A stretch of DNA of 64,000 nucleotides from assembly GCA_966211965.1 (NCBI GenBank), contig CBIHON010000002.1:248001-312000 (forward strand). Direction: 5' to 3'. This document shows, one piece after another, positions 41,870 through 51,268 of the stretch (position 1 is the stretch's first letter; every line of letters begins with the position of its first letter). The notes under the pieces were generated by a model, which worked only from the letters and a program-made list of their open reading frames with translations, ran no database searches and had not been told where the DNA came from. The translations under genes were made by a program, and so were the position numbers. Origin of the DNA: CBIHON01 sp966211965 (lineage in GTDB: Bacteria > Pseudomonadota > Gammaproteobacteria > Burkholderiales > Burkholderiaceae_D).

Positions 41870-43744
41870 ATGACCTCGTCTCTTACCCGTCCGGCGCAGA
41901 CAGCGCTCAAGCCCCTCGCATTTGCTTTCGCCGCCGCATTCTGCTCACCCGTTTTTGCGCAAACGGCAAAGGACAAGACGCTGGAACCCGTCGTGGTCAC
42001 CGCGACCCGTTCGCCCCAGGAAGCGCGCGACGTCCTGATCGACAACGTCGTCATCACGGCGGAAGAGATCGCGCGCTCGGGACAGAATTCGCTGGTCGAC
42101 CTGCTGCAGAAGCAGCGCGGCATTGAAATCGCCCGCAACGGCGGGCCGGGCACGTCGGCTTCGGTTTTCATGCGCGGCGCCAACAACAATCAAACCGTGG
42201 TGCTGATCGATGGCGTGCGCACCGGATCTTCCACTTCCGGCGGTGCAACCTGGTCGGCGATTCCGCTGTCGCAGGTCGAGCGTATCGAGATCGTCTATGG
42301 TCCGCTCAGCACCTTGTACGGCGCCGATGCGATGGGCGGCGTGGTGCAAATTTTTACCAAGAAGGGCGAGGGTACGCCGCGCGTGACAGCGTCGGCCGGC
42401 TTCGGCAGCTATGCCACGCGTACGCTTGAGGCAGGCGTGTCGGGGGCCAGCGGCGGCGAGCATCGCTTCAGCTATGCGATCAGTTTGGCGCAGGAAAAAT
42501 CGGACGGTTTTTCCGCGACCAAGCCGGGACATTCTTCCTACAACCCGGATAAGGACGGCTACCGGAAAGACAGCGCCAGCGGCCAGTTCTCGCTGGAACT
42601 GGCGAAGGGGCATGAGCTTGGCTTCACCTTCCTGCACAGCCGGCACGAGTCGCAATTCGACGATGGTCCTTCGTATGACTCGCGCGGCATCGGCAAACTG
42701 GGCAGTTATGCGCTGTATTCGAAAAACCAGATCCTGCCGAACTGGAGCAGCCGGGTGCAGTTGTCCCAGGCTACCGACAAAGCGGATTCCCTGGGCAGCT
42801 TCGGTCCCAGCACTTTCAATACCACGCAAAACAATCTCAGCTGGCAAAACGATCTGAGCCTTGGTACCGACTTGCTGCAACTGGTCGTCGAACGGCGCGA
42901 AGAAAAAACCGAGTCGAGCGTGGCGAATGTCGTCGGCAAGCGCACCACCAATTCGGTGAGCGCGGCCTACCTGCTCAAGCGTGGCACCCATCTGGCCAAC
43001 CTCGGTATTCGCAATGACCGCAACTCGGCGTATGGCTCCACCACCACCGGCAGCCTCGGTTATGGCTATCGGATCACGCCAACCCTGCGCGCCAATGCCA
43101 GCGCAGGCACCAGCTTCCGCGCACCGACTTTCAACGAGCTGTATTACCCACAATTCGGCCTGGCTTCGAACCAGCCTGAAAAAGGCAGGAACGCTGAAAT
43201 CGGCCTGTATTACGAAGATGGCAAATCCCAGCTCAGCGCGGTTTACTACCGCAATCGCATCACCGACCTGCTGGTCAATACCAAGCCATGTCCGGGGCAA
43301 AGCACCGCAGCCTATCCGTTCGGCTGCGCCTACAACGTCAACCGGGCGCTCTTGAGCGGCCTGACCCTGGGCGCCAATACCAAGCTGGGCGCCTTTACCC
43401 TGCGCGGCTCCTTGGACCTGCAGAATCCGCGCGACGAGACTGCCAACAAGGACCTCGCAAGGCGCGCCCGCGAGCATGGCAGCCTGGCGCTGGAATACCA
43501 GGCCGGTGCGATCACGGCAGGCGCTGAAAGCGAATTCTCGGGGAAGCGTTTTGACACCGCGGCCAATACCGCTACCATGGGCGGCTACGGCTTGTTGAAC
43601 CTGTACGCCAGCTACGATTTGTCCAAGGATTGGTCCCTGTTCGGGCGCTGGAACAATGTGTTCGACAAGAACTATGAGTTGGCCAAAAACTACGCGACGC
43701 CGGGATCGAATCTGTTCATCGGCGTGCGTTATGGCATGAAGTGA
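41870..43744 (+). CDS. btuB: TonB-dependent vitamin B12 receptor BtuB
   Basis: A 624-residue outer-membrane receptor. It has a signal peptide (ALKPLAFAFAAAFCSPVFAQ), TonB box LEPVVVTATRSPQ, and a plug with GTSASVFMRGANNNQTVVLI then DGVRTGSSTSGGATWSAIPL, as in BtuB. It also has YGPLSTLYGADAMGGVVQIF, and a barrel ending FIGVRYGMK. Riboswitch control and the btuC-btuD genes behind it support cobalamin uptake. The ATG at 41870 has no strong ribosome-binding site. The stop overlaps the btuC GTG. Confidence 0.93.
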   Translation: MTSSLTRPAQTALKPLAFAFAAAFCSPVFAQTAKDKTLEPVVVTATRSPQEARDVLIDNVVITAEEIARSGQNSLVDLLQKQRGIEIARNGGPGTSASVFMRGANNNQTVVLIDGVRTGSSTSGGATWSAIPLSQVERIEIVYGPLSTLYGADAMGGVVQIFTKKGEGTPRVTASAGFGSYATRTLEAGVSGASGGEHRFSYAISLAQEKSDGFSATKPGHSSYNPDKDGYRKDSASGQFSLELAKGHELGFTFLHSRHESQFDDGPSYDSRGIGKLGSYALYSKNQILPNWSSRVQLSQATDKADSLGSFGPSTFNTTQNNLSWQNDLSLGTDLLQLVVERREEKTESSVANVVGKRTTNSVSAAYLLKRGTHLANLGIRNDRNSAYGSTTTGSLGYGYRITPTLRANASAGTSFRAPTFNELYYPQFGLASNQPEKGRNAEIGLYYEDGKSQLSAVYYRNRITDLLVNTKPCPGQSTAAYPFGCAYNVNRALLSGLTLGANTKLGAFTLRGSLDLQNPRDETANKDLARRAREHGSLALEYQAGAITAGAESEFSGKRFDTAANTATMGGYGLLNLYASYDLSKDWSLFGRWNNVFDKNYELAKNYATPGSNLFIGVRYGMK

Positions 43745-44814
43745 TCGGGCAGGGCTCGGCATTTTCGCGCGGCAAACATAAGGCAATCGTGCATCCTCCG
43801 TTCCACACGTCCCGCCGGCGGGCGGTCCTCATCGTAAGCGTGCTGGCGGCGCTGGCCGTGGCCAGCCTGCTGTTTTCCGGCATGACCGGCTCCATCGCCT
43901 TGCCGCCGGCGGACGTGCTGCCGGCCTTGCGCGAGATGCTGAGCGGCAAACCATCGACCATGGCGGCCACGCTGCTGGATTTGCGTTTGAGCCGCGCCTT
44001 GTCCGCCTTCGTGACCGGCGCCTCGCTGGCGCTGGCGGGCGTGATGATGCAAGCCTTGCTGCGCAATCCGCTGGCCGATCCTTATGTGCTCGGCGTCTCC
44101 GGCGGCGCGGCGGTCGGCGCCCTGGCCATGATCCTGTTCATGGGCGCGGTGTGGATGATCGATGCGGCGGCCTTTGGCGGCTCGGTGGCGATATCAATGA
44201 TGCTGTACCTGTTCGCGCGACGCGATCTGCGCGGCGGCGCGGCGGCCGAGGGCGGCACCTCGCTGTTGCTGTTGACCGGCGTGATTCTGCAGACCGGCTG
44301 CATGGCGCTGGTGTCGCTGATGTTGTCGATCGCGCCGGAGGGCCGTTTGCGCGGCATGGTGTTCTGGATGATCGGCGACCTGTCGGGCGTGCAATTGCGC
44401 TGGCTGCCGTGGCTGCTGCTGGCCGGCGCTACAGTATTCGCGCTGCGGTCCGCGCGGGCGATCAACGTGGTTGCGCTGCATGCGGAAGCGGCGGCGACGC
44501 TCGGCATCCGGGTCGGCTCCTTGCGCCGGGGCTTGTTTCTCTGTTCCGGCCTGCTCACCGCCAGCGCCGTGACCAGCGCCGGCAGCATCGGCTTCGTCGG
44601 CCTGATCGTGCCGCACGCCTGCCGCTTCGCGCTCGGGCCGGATCATCGCCTGCTGTTGCCGGTAGCGACGCTGGCCGGCGGCACCTTCCTGGTATTAGCC
44701 GATACGCTGGCGCGCACCATCCTGGCGCCGCAGCAATTGCCGGTCGGCGTCGTGACCGCGCTGATCGGCGTGCCGGTATTCCTGTTTCAACTGCATCAAT
44801 TGCGGCGCGGCTGA
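43741..44814 (+). CDS. btuC: Vitamin B12 ABC transporter permease
   Basis: A 357-residue FecCD-family permease with about ten transmembrane helices. Family stretches are LRLSRALSAFVTGASLALAG, VMMQALLRNPLADPYVLGVS and GSIGFVGLIVPHACRFALGPDHR. The GTG at 43741 overlaps the btuB stop, giving a basic 27-residue lead before the first helix; a later start cannot be excluded. The partners are BtuD downstream and the BtuF gene at 51268. Confidence 0.9.
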   Translation: MIGQGSAFSRGKHKAIVHPPFHTSRRRAVLIVSVLAALAVASLLFSGMTGSIALPPADVLPALREMLSGKPSTMAATLLDLRLSRALSAFVTGASLALAGVMMQALLRNPLADPYVLGVSGGAAVGALAMILFMGAVWMIDAAAFGGSVAISMMLYLFARRDLRGGAAAEGGTSLLLLTGVILQTGCMALVSLMLSIAPEGRLRGMVFWMIGDLSGVQLRWLPWLLLAGATVFALRSARAINVVALHAEAAATLGIRVGSLRRGLFLCSGLLTASAVTSAGSIGFVGLIVPHACRFALGPDHRLLLPVATLAGGTFLVLADTLARTILAPQQLPVGVVTALIGVPVFLFQLHQLRRG

Positions 44815-44815
44815 C

Positions 44816-45589
44816 ATGATGCGTACGATCAATTTACAACTTCGAATGGGCGCGCGCATCCTGGTCGACCGCCTGGATTGGCAGATCGAACCCGGCCAAT
44901 GCTGGTGCGTGATCGGCCGCAACGGCGCGGGCAAAAGCACGCTGCTGCGCACCCTGGCCGGCTTGCGCCGACCCGACGGCGGCAGTGTGCAGATGCAAGG
45001 CCGTGCCTTGAGCGATTGGCCGTTGCCGGCGCTGGCGCGCGAGCGCGCATTTTTGCCGCAAGCACGCAACGACGCCTTCGGCTATCGCGTGATCGAAACC
45101 GTGCTCACCGCGCGCCACCCGTATCACGCCGACCGCTATTGGGAAGGCAGCGACGACCATCAGGCCGCTTACGCCGCCTTGCAGGCGATGGAAGTGGCCG
45201 ACCTGGCGCAGCGTGACGTGCGCACCCTGTCGGGAGGCGAACGCCAGCGCGTCGCGATCGCCGCGCTGCTGGCGCAGGACACGCCTTTGCTGCTGCTGGA
45301 CGAGCCGGCCAATGCGCTCGATCTTGCGCATCAGGTCAGCGTGATGGGTCTGCTGGCGCGGCTGTGCCGCGATCAGGGCAAGACGGCGGTGATGGTCGGG
45401 CATGACCTGAACCTTGCGCATAGCGTCGCCAGCCACGCATTGCTGTTGATGGGCGACGGCGAGTGGCTGGCAGGGACCGTGGCCGAAGTGATGCGGGCGG
45501 ATATCCTGAGCCGTTTCCTGGGCCACCCGATCGAAGCGATACAACACGGCAAGCGCAGCATTTTCATTCCAATAGAGGAAACGCCATGA
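44816..45589 (+). CDS. btuD: Vitamin B12 ABC transporter ATPase
   Basis: A 257-residue ATPase with Walker A GRNGAGKSTLLRTLAGL, signature LSGGERQRVAIAALLAQ, Walker B LLLLDEPANALDLAHQ and switch His in VGHDLNLAHS. It begins 1 nt after the btuC stop (two adjacent ATGs). Its own stop is overlapped by cobO (ATGA), showing a coupled uptake-adenylation operon. Confidence 0.93.
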   Translation: MMRTINLQLRMGARILVDRLDWQIEPGQCWCVIGRNGAGKSTLLRTLAGLRRPDGGSVQMQGRALSDWPLPALARERAFLPQARNDAFGYRVIETVLTARHPYHADRYWEGSDDHQAAYAALQAMEVADLAQRDVRTLSGGERQRVAIAALLAQDTPLLLLDEPANALDLAHQVSVMGLLARLCRDQGKTAVMVGHDLNLAHSVASHALLLMGDGEWLAGTVAEVMRADILSRFLGHPIEAIQHGKRSIFIPIEETP

Positions 45590-46206
45590 GCGAGCAGAAC
45601 AAGCAAGACGGCATCAACGAGCGGCATCGCGCGCGCATGGAGCGCAAGAAAGCGGTGGTCGATGAAAAAATCAAGCAGGCGCAGCGCGAGACCGGCGTCA
45701 TCGTCGTCAACACCGGCAACGGCAAGGGCAAAAGCTCCAGCGGTTTCGGCATGGTGATCCGTGCAATGGGGCACGGCATGAAAGTCGGCGTGGTGCAATT
45801 CATCAAGGGCGCGATGTCGACCGGCGAAGAAAAATTCCTGCGGCGTTTCCCCGGTGAAGTCAGCTTCCATGCGATGGGCGAAGGCTATACCTGGGAAACC
45901 CAGAACCGCGAGCGCGACATCGAAAAAGCGCAAGCCGCCTGGCAAAAGGCCAAGACGTTTCTGGCCGACCCGGCGATCGGCCTGGTAGTGCTGGATGAAC
46001 TGAATATCGCCTTGAAATACCAGTACCTCGACGTGCAAAAAGTAATCGCCGATCTGCTGGGCCGTCCCGAAATGCAGCACGTCGTGATCACCGGCCGCGG
46101 CGCGCCGCCGGAACTGATCGAGATCGCCGACACGGTGACCGAGATGCAGCTGGTCAAGCATGCGTTCAAGGATGGCATCATGGCGCAGCCCGGAGTCGAG
46201 TGGTAA
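45586..46206 (+). CDS. cobO: Corrinoid adenosyltransferase
   Basis: A 206-residue CobA/CobO-type ATP:corrinoid adenosyltransferase. It has the P-loop VVNTGNGKGKSSSGFGM, then VGVVQFIKGAMSTGEE, LVVLDELNIALKY and VVITGRGAPPELIEIADTVT. It attaches the 5'-deoxyadenosyl group to the reduced corrinoid cobalt. AGAGGA lies upstream. It overlaps btuD at its start, and its TAA overlaps the cobB ATG by one base. Confidence 0.95.
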   Translation: MSEQNKQDGINERHRARMERKKAVVDEKIKQAQRETGVIVVNTGNGKGKSSSGFGMVIRAMGHGMKVGVVQFIKGAMSTGEEKFLRRFPGEVSFHAMGEGYTWETQNRERDIEKAQAAWQKAKTFLADPAIGLVVLDELNIALKYQYLDVQKVIADLLGRPEMQHVVITGRGAPPELIEIADTVTEMQLVKHAFKDGIMAQPGVEW

Positions 46207-47507
46207 TGGATAGCGGCGCGCGCATCCTGCTGGTATCGGCGGTCGCATCGGGCCAGGGCAAGACCACGGTTACCGCAGCCTTGGCGCGCAAGCTGGTCAG
46301 ACAGGGCTTGCGGGTGCGCGTCTTCAAGACCGGTCCCGATTTTCTCGATCCGATGCTGCTGGAACGCGCCAGCGGCGCGCCGGTCGATTCGCTCGACCTG
46401 TGGATGGTCGGCATCGAACAATGCCGCCGCCGCTTGGCGCAGGCAGCGGCCCAAGCCGACGTGATCCTGATCGAAGGCGTGATGGGCTTGTATGACGGCA
46501 CGCCGTCTTCGGCCGACCTGGCGCGCGCCTTCGGCGTGCCGGTGATGGCGGTGATCGACGCGGGAGCGATGGCGCAGACCGCCGGCGCGCTGGTGCTGGG
46601 CTTGCGCGACTACGGCCCGGTCGAACTGGCCGGCGTGATCGCGAACCGCGTCGGCAGTCCCGGCCACGCGCGGATGGTGGCGTCAGCGCTGCGCGAGGTG
46701 CCCTTGTTCGCGACCTTGCCGAAGCAGTTGAAATCGCTGCCGGAACGGCATCTCGGCTTGGTGCAGCCGGCCGAAGTGGCGGAGCTAGAGGTGCTGCTCG
46801 ATCGGTTGGCGCAGCAGCTCGTGCTGGACGAAGCGGCCTGGAATGGTTTGCGGCCGGTTCGACTGGATGCGCCCGAGCCGCCGGTTCCGCTGGCGCTTGC
46901 GTTGGCGGGCAAAACCATTGCGATTGCGCGCGATGCCGCGTTCGCGTTTCTCTATCCGGCCAATCTCGATTGCCTGCGCGAACTCGGCGCCGCGCTGCGC
47001 TTTTTTTCGCCGCTGGCAAATGAACCCGTGCCGGAGGATGCCGATGCCATCTACCTGCCCGGCGGCTATCCGGAACTGCATGCCGAAACGCTGGCGCAGG
47101 CTGCGGCATGGCAGGCCTCGATCCGGCAGGTCCATGCGGACGGCATGCCGATCTGGGCCGAATGCGGCGGCATGATGGCCTTGGCCGGCACGCTGGTCGA
47201 TCAGGCCGGCCATGCATGGCCGATGGCCGGGCTGTTGCCGGGGCAGGTGACGATGCAGGCGCGCCTGGCCGGCCTCGGTTCGCAAGGCTTGGCGACGCCG
47301 CAGGGATTGTTGCGCGGCCACACCTTTCACTACTCGCGCATCGAAACTGCCGTGATGCCGGCGGCGAACACGGTCAAGCATCCATCCGGCGATGACGGCG
47401 AAGCGGTCTATCGGATCGGCGCATTGCGGGCTTCGTATTTTCACGCCTATTTTCCATCCTGCCCCGCGGTCGCCGCGGCCTTGTTCTTGCGGAGCGATCC
47501 GGCATGA
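46206..47507 (+). CDS. cobB: Cobyrinate a,c-diamide synthase
   Basis: A 433-residue glutamine-dependent amidotransferase. The N-terminal ATP-binding domain has ILLVSAVASGQGKTTVTAAL and FKTGPDFLDPMLLERASGAP. The C-terminal class-I glutaminase domain has the nucleophile Cys in WAECGGMMALAG and the terminal HAYFPS. It amidates side chains a and c of the corrin. The ATG at 46206 is preferred to the upstream GTG at 46200. Its stop is overlapped by cobU. Confidence 0.94.
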   Translation: MDSGARILLVSAVASGQGKTTVTAALARKLVRQGLRVRVFKTGPDFLDPMLLERASGAPVDSLDLWMVGIEQCRRRLAQAAAQADVILIEGVMGLYDGTPSSADLARAFGVPVMAVIDAGAMAQTAGALVLGLRDYGPVELAGVIANRVGSPGHARMVASALREVPLFATLPKQLKSLPERHLGLVQPAEVAELEVLLDRLAQQLVLDEAAWNGLRPVRLDAPEPPVPLALALAGKTIAIARDAAFAFLYPANLDCLRELGAALRFFSPLANEPVPEDADAIYLPGGYPELHAETLAQAAAWQASIRQVHADGMPIWAECGGMMALAGTLVDQAGHAWPMAGLLPGQVTMQARLAGLGSQGLATPQGLLRGHTFHYSRIETAVMPAANTVKHPSGDDGEAVYRIGALRASYFHAYFPSCPAVAAALFLRSDPA

Positions 47508-48061
47508 CGCGCACGCTGATACTGGGCGGCGCGCGTTCCGGCAAAAGCGCCCATGCGGAAAACCTCGCGGCGGCCAGCGGCAAGGAGGTGATCTACATCG
47601 CGACCGCGCAGGCAGGCGACGGTGAAATGGCGGCGCGCATCGCACAGCATCGGCAGCAGCGTCCCGCCGCATGGACCACGGTCGAAGAACCGCTCGCCCT
47701 GGGCGACGCGCTGTCGCGCTGGTCGGCGCCGCAGCGCGTGGTGCTGATCGATTGCCTGACGCTGTGGCTGTCCAATTTGCTGTTTTCCGAAGCCGCGGAT
47801 TTTCCGGAAGTCGGTGCGATTGCACTGCCCGCGCTGTTCCACCAGCAGCGCGAACGCTTCCTGCAGGCATTGCAACAAGCAGCCGGCGACGTGCTGCTGG
47901 TGTCGAATGAAGTCGGCATGGGCATCGTGCCTTACGGTGCGATCTCGCGTTGCTATGCGGACGAGGCGGGCCGTTTGAATCAGGCCGTCGCGGCACGCTG
48001 CGAGCGCGTGCTGCTGATCGCCGCCGGCTTGCCGCTGACGCTCAAGGGCGGCCCATGCTGA
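47504..48061 (+). CDS. cobU: Adenosylcobinamide kinase/guanylyltransferase
   Basis: A 185-residue bifunctional enzyme (CobU/CobP) that phosphorylates adenosylcobinamide and adds GMP. It has the P-loop LGGARSGKSAHAE, the guanylylation-site region AARIAQHRQQRPAAWTTVEE with its His, LIDCLTLWLSNLL, and SNEVGMGIVP. The start overlaps the cobB stop (ATGA), and the end overlaps the cbiB start by 7 nt. Confidence 0.94.
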   Translation: MTRTLILGGARSGKSAHAENLAAASGKEVIYIATAQAGDGEMAARIAQHRQQRPAAWTTVEEPLALGDALSRWSAPQRVVLIDCLTLWLSNLLFSEAADFPEVGAIALPALFHQQRERFLQALQQAAGDVLLVSNEVGMGIVPYGAISRCYADEAGRLNQAVAARCERVLLIAAGLPLTLKGGPC

Positions 48062-49005
48062 GCGGCTTGAACCTGCCGATGCTGGCGCTGCTGGGCGCGG
48101 CCGGCGTGCTGCTGGACCTGCTGCTGGGCGAGGCGCGGCGCTGGCATCCCTTGGTCGGATTCGGCCGCTTGGCCAATCTCATCGAGCGCGCATTGAATCG
48201 CGGCCATGCCCGATTCATGCGTGGCATGCTGGCCTGGATGCTGGCGGTCTTGCCCCTGGCGGCGCTGGCATGGCGGGCCGGCGCGCTGGAAAACTTCGGC
48301 TTGGCGCTGCACGCCTTGCTGCTGTATTTCTGCATCGGCTTGCGCAGTTTGCGCGAACACAATGTGCCGATCGCGCAGGCGCTGGAGCAGGGCGATCTCG
48401 CGCAAGCGCGCTTGCTGACCGCGCGCATCGTCAGCCGCGACACGCAGCAGGCCGGCGCCGCCGACCTGGCCAAGGCCAGCGCCGAATCCCTGCTGGAGAA
48501 CGGCAACGACGCGGTATTCGGCACGCTGTTCTGGTTCGTCGTCGCGGGCGGCCCCGGCGCCTTGCTGTTCCGCCTGGCCAATACCTTGGATGCGATGTGG
48601 GGCTATCGCAGCACGCGTTTCCTGGCCTTCGGGTGTGCCGCGGCGCGCATCGACGATGCCTTGAACTGGGTGCCGGCGCGCCTGACCGCCTTGTCCTATG
48701 TCGTGCTGGGCGCGAGCATGGCCGACAGGCGCCGCGCCTGGCAGTGCTGGCGCACGCAGGCGCCGGCCTGGCCGAGCCCGAATGCCGGGCCGGTGATGGC
48801 CAGCGGCGCGGGCGTGCTTGGCCTGGCATTGGGCGGCGCGGCCACTTACGATGGCGTGGTCGAGCAGCGGCCTGCGCTGGGCATGGGACGGTCGGCCGAT
48901 GCGGCGGACATCATGCGGGCATGGCGGCTGGTGGCGGCGACCGCAGCCCTGTGGACCGGCACGCTCTGTGCGGCGGGTATCATGGCTTTTTTGAATATGC
49001 CGTAA
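48055..49005 (+). CDS. cbiB: Adenosylcobinamide-phosphate synthase
   Basis: A 316-residue integral membrane protein (CbiB/CobD) joining the aminopropanol arm to adenosylcobyric acid. Family stretches are LLGEARRWHPLVGFGRLANL, RDTQQAGAADLAKASAESLL, ENGNDAVFGTLFWFVVAGGP and NTLDAMWGYRSTRFLAFG. Several transmembrane segments are visible. The start lies inside the cobU 3' end. It is the last gene of the tightly overlapping stretch that began at btuB. Confidence 0.94.
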   Translation: MLSGLNLPMLALLGAAGVLLDLLLGEARRWHPLVGFGRLANLIERALNRGHARFMRGMLAWMLAVLPLAALAWRAGALENFGLALHALLLYFCIGLRSLREHNVPIAQALEQGDLAQARLLTARIVSRDTQQAGAADLAKASAESLLENGNDAVFGTLFWFVVAGGPGALLFRLANTLDAMWGYRSTRFLAFGCAAARIDDALNWVPARLTALSYVVLGASMADRRRAWQCWRTQAPAWPSPNAGPVMASGAGVLGLALGGAATYDGVVEQRPALGMGRSADAADIMRAWRLVAATAALWTGTLCAAGIMAFLNMP

Positions 49006-49015
49006 CGAGGCAATC

Positions 49016-49813
49016 ATGCGACTGCGCAATTTGATTTTCCTGTTGATGTTTGCCGCCGCCACGCCGGGCTTGCGTGCAGCCTGCGTGCCCAAGCGTATCG
49101 TCGTGGAAAGCGTCGAGCGCCAGGCCATTGTCTGCGCGGGCAAAAATGAAAACCGCGAGCAGTCAGTCCCGCTGGTCCTGGTCTTCCACGGCCGCGGCGG
49201 CAGCGCCGCCAACATGGCGGACGGAACCAGGATTCACGAGGCATGGCCGGATGCGGTGGTCGCGTACCTGGAAGGCTTGACCGGCAATCCCGCACCCTAC
49301 GATCCGCAAGGGAGCCGGCGCGGCTGGCAAATCAATCCGGGCGAGTTGAAGGATCGCGATGTGCGCTTCGTCGATGCCGCGCTCGATGCGCTCAATGCGG
49401 ATTACAAGCTCGACGCCGGCCGGTTCTATGCGGTCGGCCATTCGAATGGAGCGCGCTTTGCCGGCATCTTGTGGGCGACACGCGCCTCGCGTTTCGTGGC
49501 TTTTGCCTTCTCTGCCGGACAGGCCGACGACTTGATCGAAAAAGCGGCGCCGCGGCCGGTGTTCATGAGCATGGGCCGGCGCGACGAGATCATTCCTTTC
49601 GACTGGCAAAAACAGTCGATCGGCTATGCGCGCAAGCTGTTGAAAACCGAGGCCGGCAAGGCGGCCGAATTCGGCTATACGCGCTCGGAAACGGCGGCCG
49701 ATGGCATGGAACTGATGACCTATGTGCATCCCGGCGGCCATGTGTGGCCGGATGTGCAGACCAGGCTTACGGTCGAGTTTTTCAAGCGGCATCGGTTGCC
49801 GGCTCGTCCATGA
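49016..49813 (+). CDS. Exported PHB-depolymerase/LpqC-type esterase
   Basis: A 265-residue alpha/beta hydrolase with a signal peptide (LIFLLMFAAATPGLRAAC). The oxyanion loop is VLVFHGRGGSAANMAD, the nucleophile is AVGHSNGARFAG, the Asp is in SMGRRDEIIPFD and the His is in HPGGHVWPD. Relatives hydrolyse polyhydroxybutyrate oligomers, feruloyl esters or acetyl-xylan. It sits 10 nt after cbiB, inside the cobalamin operon, without an evident B12 role. Confidence 0.8.
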   Translation: MRLRNLIFLLMFAAATPGLRAACVPKRIVVESVERQAIVCAGKNENREQSVPLVLVFHGRGGSAANMADGTRIHEAWPDAVVAYLEGLTGNPAPYDPQGSRRGWQINPGELKDRDVRFVDAALDALNADYKLDAGRFYAVGHSNGARFAGILWATRASRFVAFAFSAGQADDLIEKAAPRPVFMSMGRRDEIIPFDWQKQSIGYARKLLKTEAGKAAEFGYTRSETAADGMELMTYVHPGGHVWPDVQTRLTVEFFKRHRLPARP

Positions 49814-49858
49814 ATCCGGCTTGCGTCCTGCGATGATTTTATTTGGAGCGTGACACCA

Positions 49859-50236
49859 ATGAATTTTGGAAAAGTTATCCCTATCCTGCGTATTTTCGAT
49901 GAAGAAAAAGCCAAAGAATTCTATGTCGGATTTTTAGGCTTCAAAGTGGATTGGGAACATCGTTTCGAAGAAGGTTTGCCGCTTTATATGCAAATCTCAA
50001 AAGAGGCTTGCGTACTGCATTTATCGGAGCATCATGGCGATTGCTGCCCCGGCGCCGCGCTGAGAATTGAAACCGGCGCGCTGGAAGCATTTCAGCAGGA
50101 ATTGATAGCCAAGAAATACAAGAATGCGCGGCCGGGAATACAAGAGATGCCATGGGGAAGCAAGGACATGTCCGTCGCTGATCCATTTGGCAACAAGCTG
50201 ATATTTACAGATGCAATTGCCGCCTCATCCAGCTAA
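49859..50236 (+). CDS. Glyoxalase/bleomycin-resistance-fold protein
   Basis: A 125-residue VOC-fold protein (KVIPILRIFDEEKAKEFYVG, FLGFKVDWEHRF, VLHLSEHHGDCCPGAALRIE, DPFGNKLIFTD). It resembles the bleomycin-resistance-type subgroup that sequesters drugs, but may have another ligand. The ATG at 49859 is 10 nt from GGAG; a GTG at 49850 is too close. The 5' half is AT-richer than the adjacent cob genes, which suggests a recent arrival. It lies between the esterase and cobC. Confidence 0.8.
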   Translation: MNFGKVIPILRIFDEEKAKEFYVGFLGFKVDWEHRFEEGLPLYMQISKEACVLHLSEHHGDCCPGAALRIETGALEAFQQELIAKKYKNARPGIQEMPWGSKDMSVADPFGNKLIFTDAIAASSS

Positions 50237-50278
50237 GCTGAAAAACGCATTTTCCGGAATTTTTTGAAAGCCCGAACC

Positions 50279-51268
50279 ATGCTCGAACACGGCGGCAATC
50301 TGCGCGAAGCAGCCATCCGTTTCAATCGTCCACGGGAAGAATGGCTGGACCTTTCCACCGGCATCAATCCGCAACCCTATCCGGTGCCGTCTCTGGCGCA
50401 GGATGCATGGCATCGCCTGCCGGAAAACGACCCGGCGCTGGCCTTGGCCGCCGCCGCGTATTACCGCGCGCCCTTGATGCTCCCTGTTGCGGGAACACAG
50501 GCAGCCATTCAAGCCTTGCCGCGCTTGCGCGCGCCTTCGCGTATCGTGGTCGCGGCCCCGTCCTATGCCGAGCATGCGCACCATTGGACGCAGCACGGCC
50601 ACACCATGCGCGAAGTGCCTTACACCGACCTGGATGCGGCGGTCGACAACTGCGACGTCATGGTGGTTTGCAATCCCAACAATCCAACTGGCGCCGTCGT
50701 CGCACCGGCACGCCTGCTGGCATGGGCCGGCCGGCTCGCTGCGCGCGGCGGCTGGCTGGTGGTCGATGAGGCGTTCGGCGATACCGAACCGCAATCCAGC
50801 GTGGCGCCGTCGAGCGGCCAGCCGGGATTGATCGTGCTGCGTTCGGTGGGCAAATTTTTTGGCTTGGCCGGTTTGCGCCTGGGCTTCGTAGCCGCGCATC
50901 CGGACTTGCTGCGGATGCTGGCCGACCTGCTCGGTCCCTGGACTGTGAGCAGCCCGGCGCAGCAGATCGGCGCCGCGGCCTTGGGCGATGTCGCATGGCA
51001 GGGAGCGATGCGCAAGACCCTTGCCGCCATGGGGATGCGTCTGCATCAGCTGCTGGCCGAGCACGGGATCGACGCCACCGGCTGCGCGCTGTTCCAGTGG
51101 TGGCAGGAAGCGCAACCCGAGGCATTCTGGCGGCACATGGCAGAGCGCGGCATCTGGGTGCGTTTGTTTGCGCAGGCCGGGCGCGGCATCCGGCTCGGCT
51201 TGCCCCCCAGCGAGGCGGGTTGGCAAAGGCTGGCGCTGGCCTTGGAACAATGGGAGGAAAAGAAGTGA
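50279..51268 (+). CDS. Threonine-phosphate decarboxylase (CobC/CobD type)
   Basis: A 329-residue PLP-dependent aminotransferase-fold enzyme that makes (R)-1-amino-2-propanol phosphate from L-threonine phosphate. It begins LEHGGNLREAAIRF and continues DLSTGINPQPYP, CNPNNPTGAVV, VVDEAFGDTEP and RSVGKFFGLAGLRLGF with the PLP Lys. It is named cobD in Salmonella and cobC in Pseudomonas-type nomenclature. The ATG at 50279 is preferred to a TTG at 50264. Its stop overlaps the btuF start (TGATG). Confidence 0.93.
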   Translation: MLEHGGNLREAAIRFNRPREEWLDLSTGINPQPYPVPSLAQDAWHRLPENDPALALAAAAYYRAPLMLPVAGTQAAIQALPRLRAPSRIVVAAPSYAEHAHHWTQHGHTMREVPYTDLDAAVDNCDVMVVCNPNNPTGAVVAPARLLAWAGRLAARGGWLVVDEAFGDTEPQSSVAPSSGQPGLIVLRSVGKFFGLAGLRLGFVAAHPDLLRMLADLLGPWTVSSPAQQIGAAALGDVAWQGAMRKTLAAMGMRLHQLLAEHGIDATGCALFQWWQEAQPEAFWRHMAERGIWVRLFAQAGRGIRLGLPPSEAGWQRLALALEQWEEKK

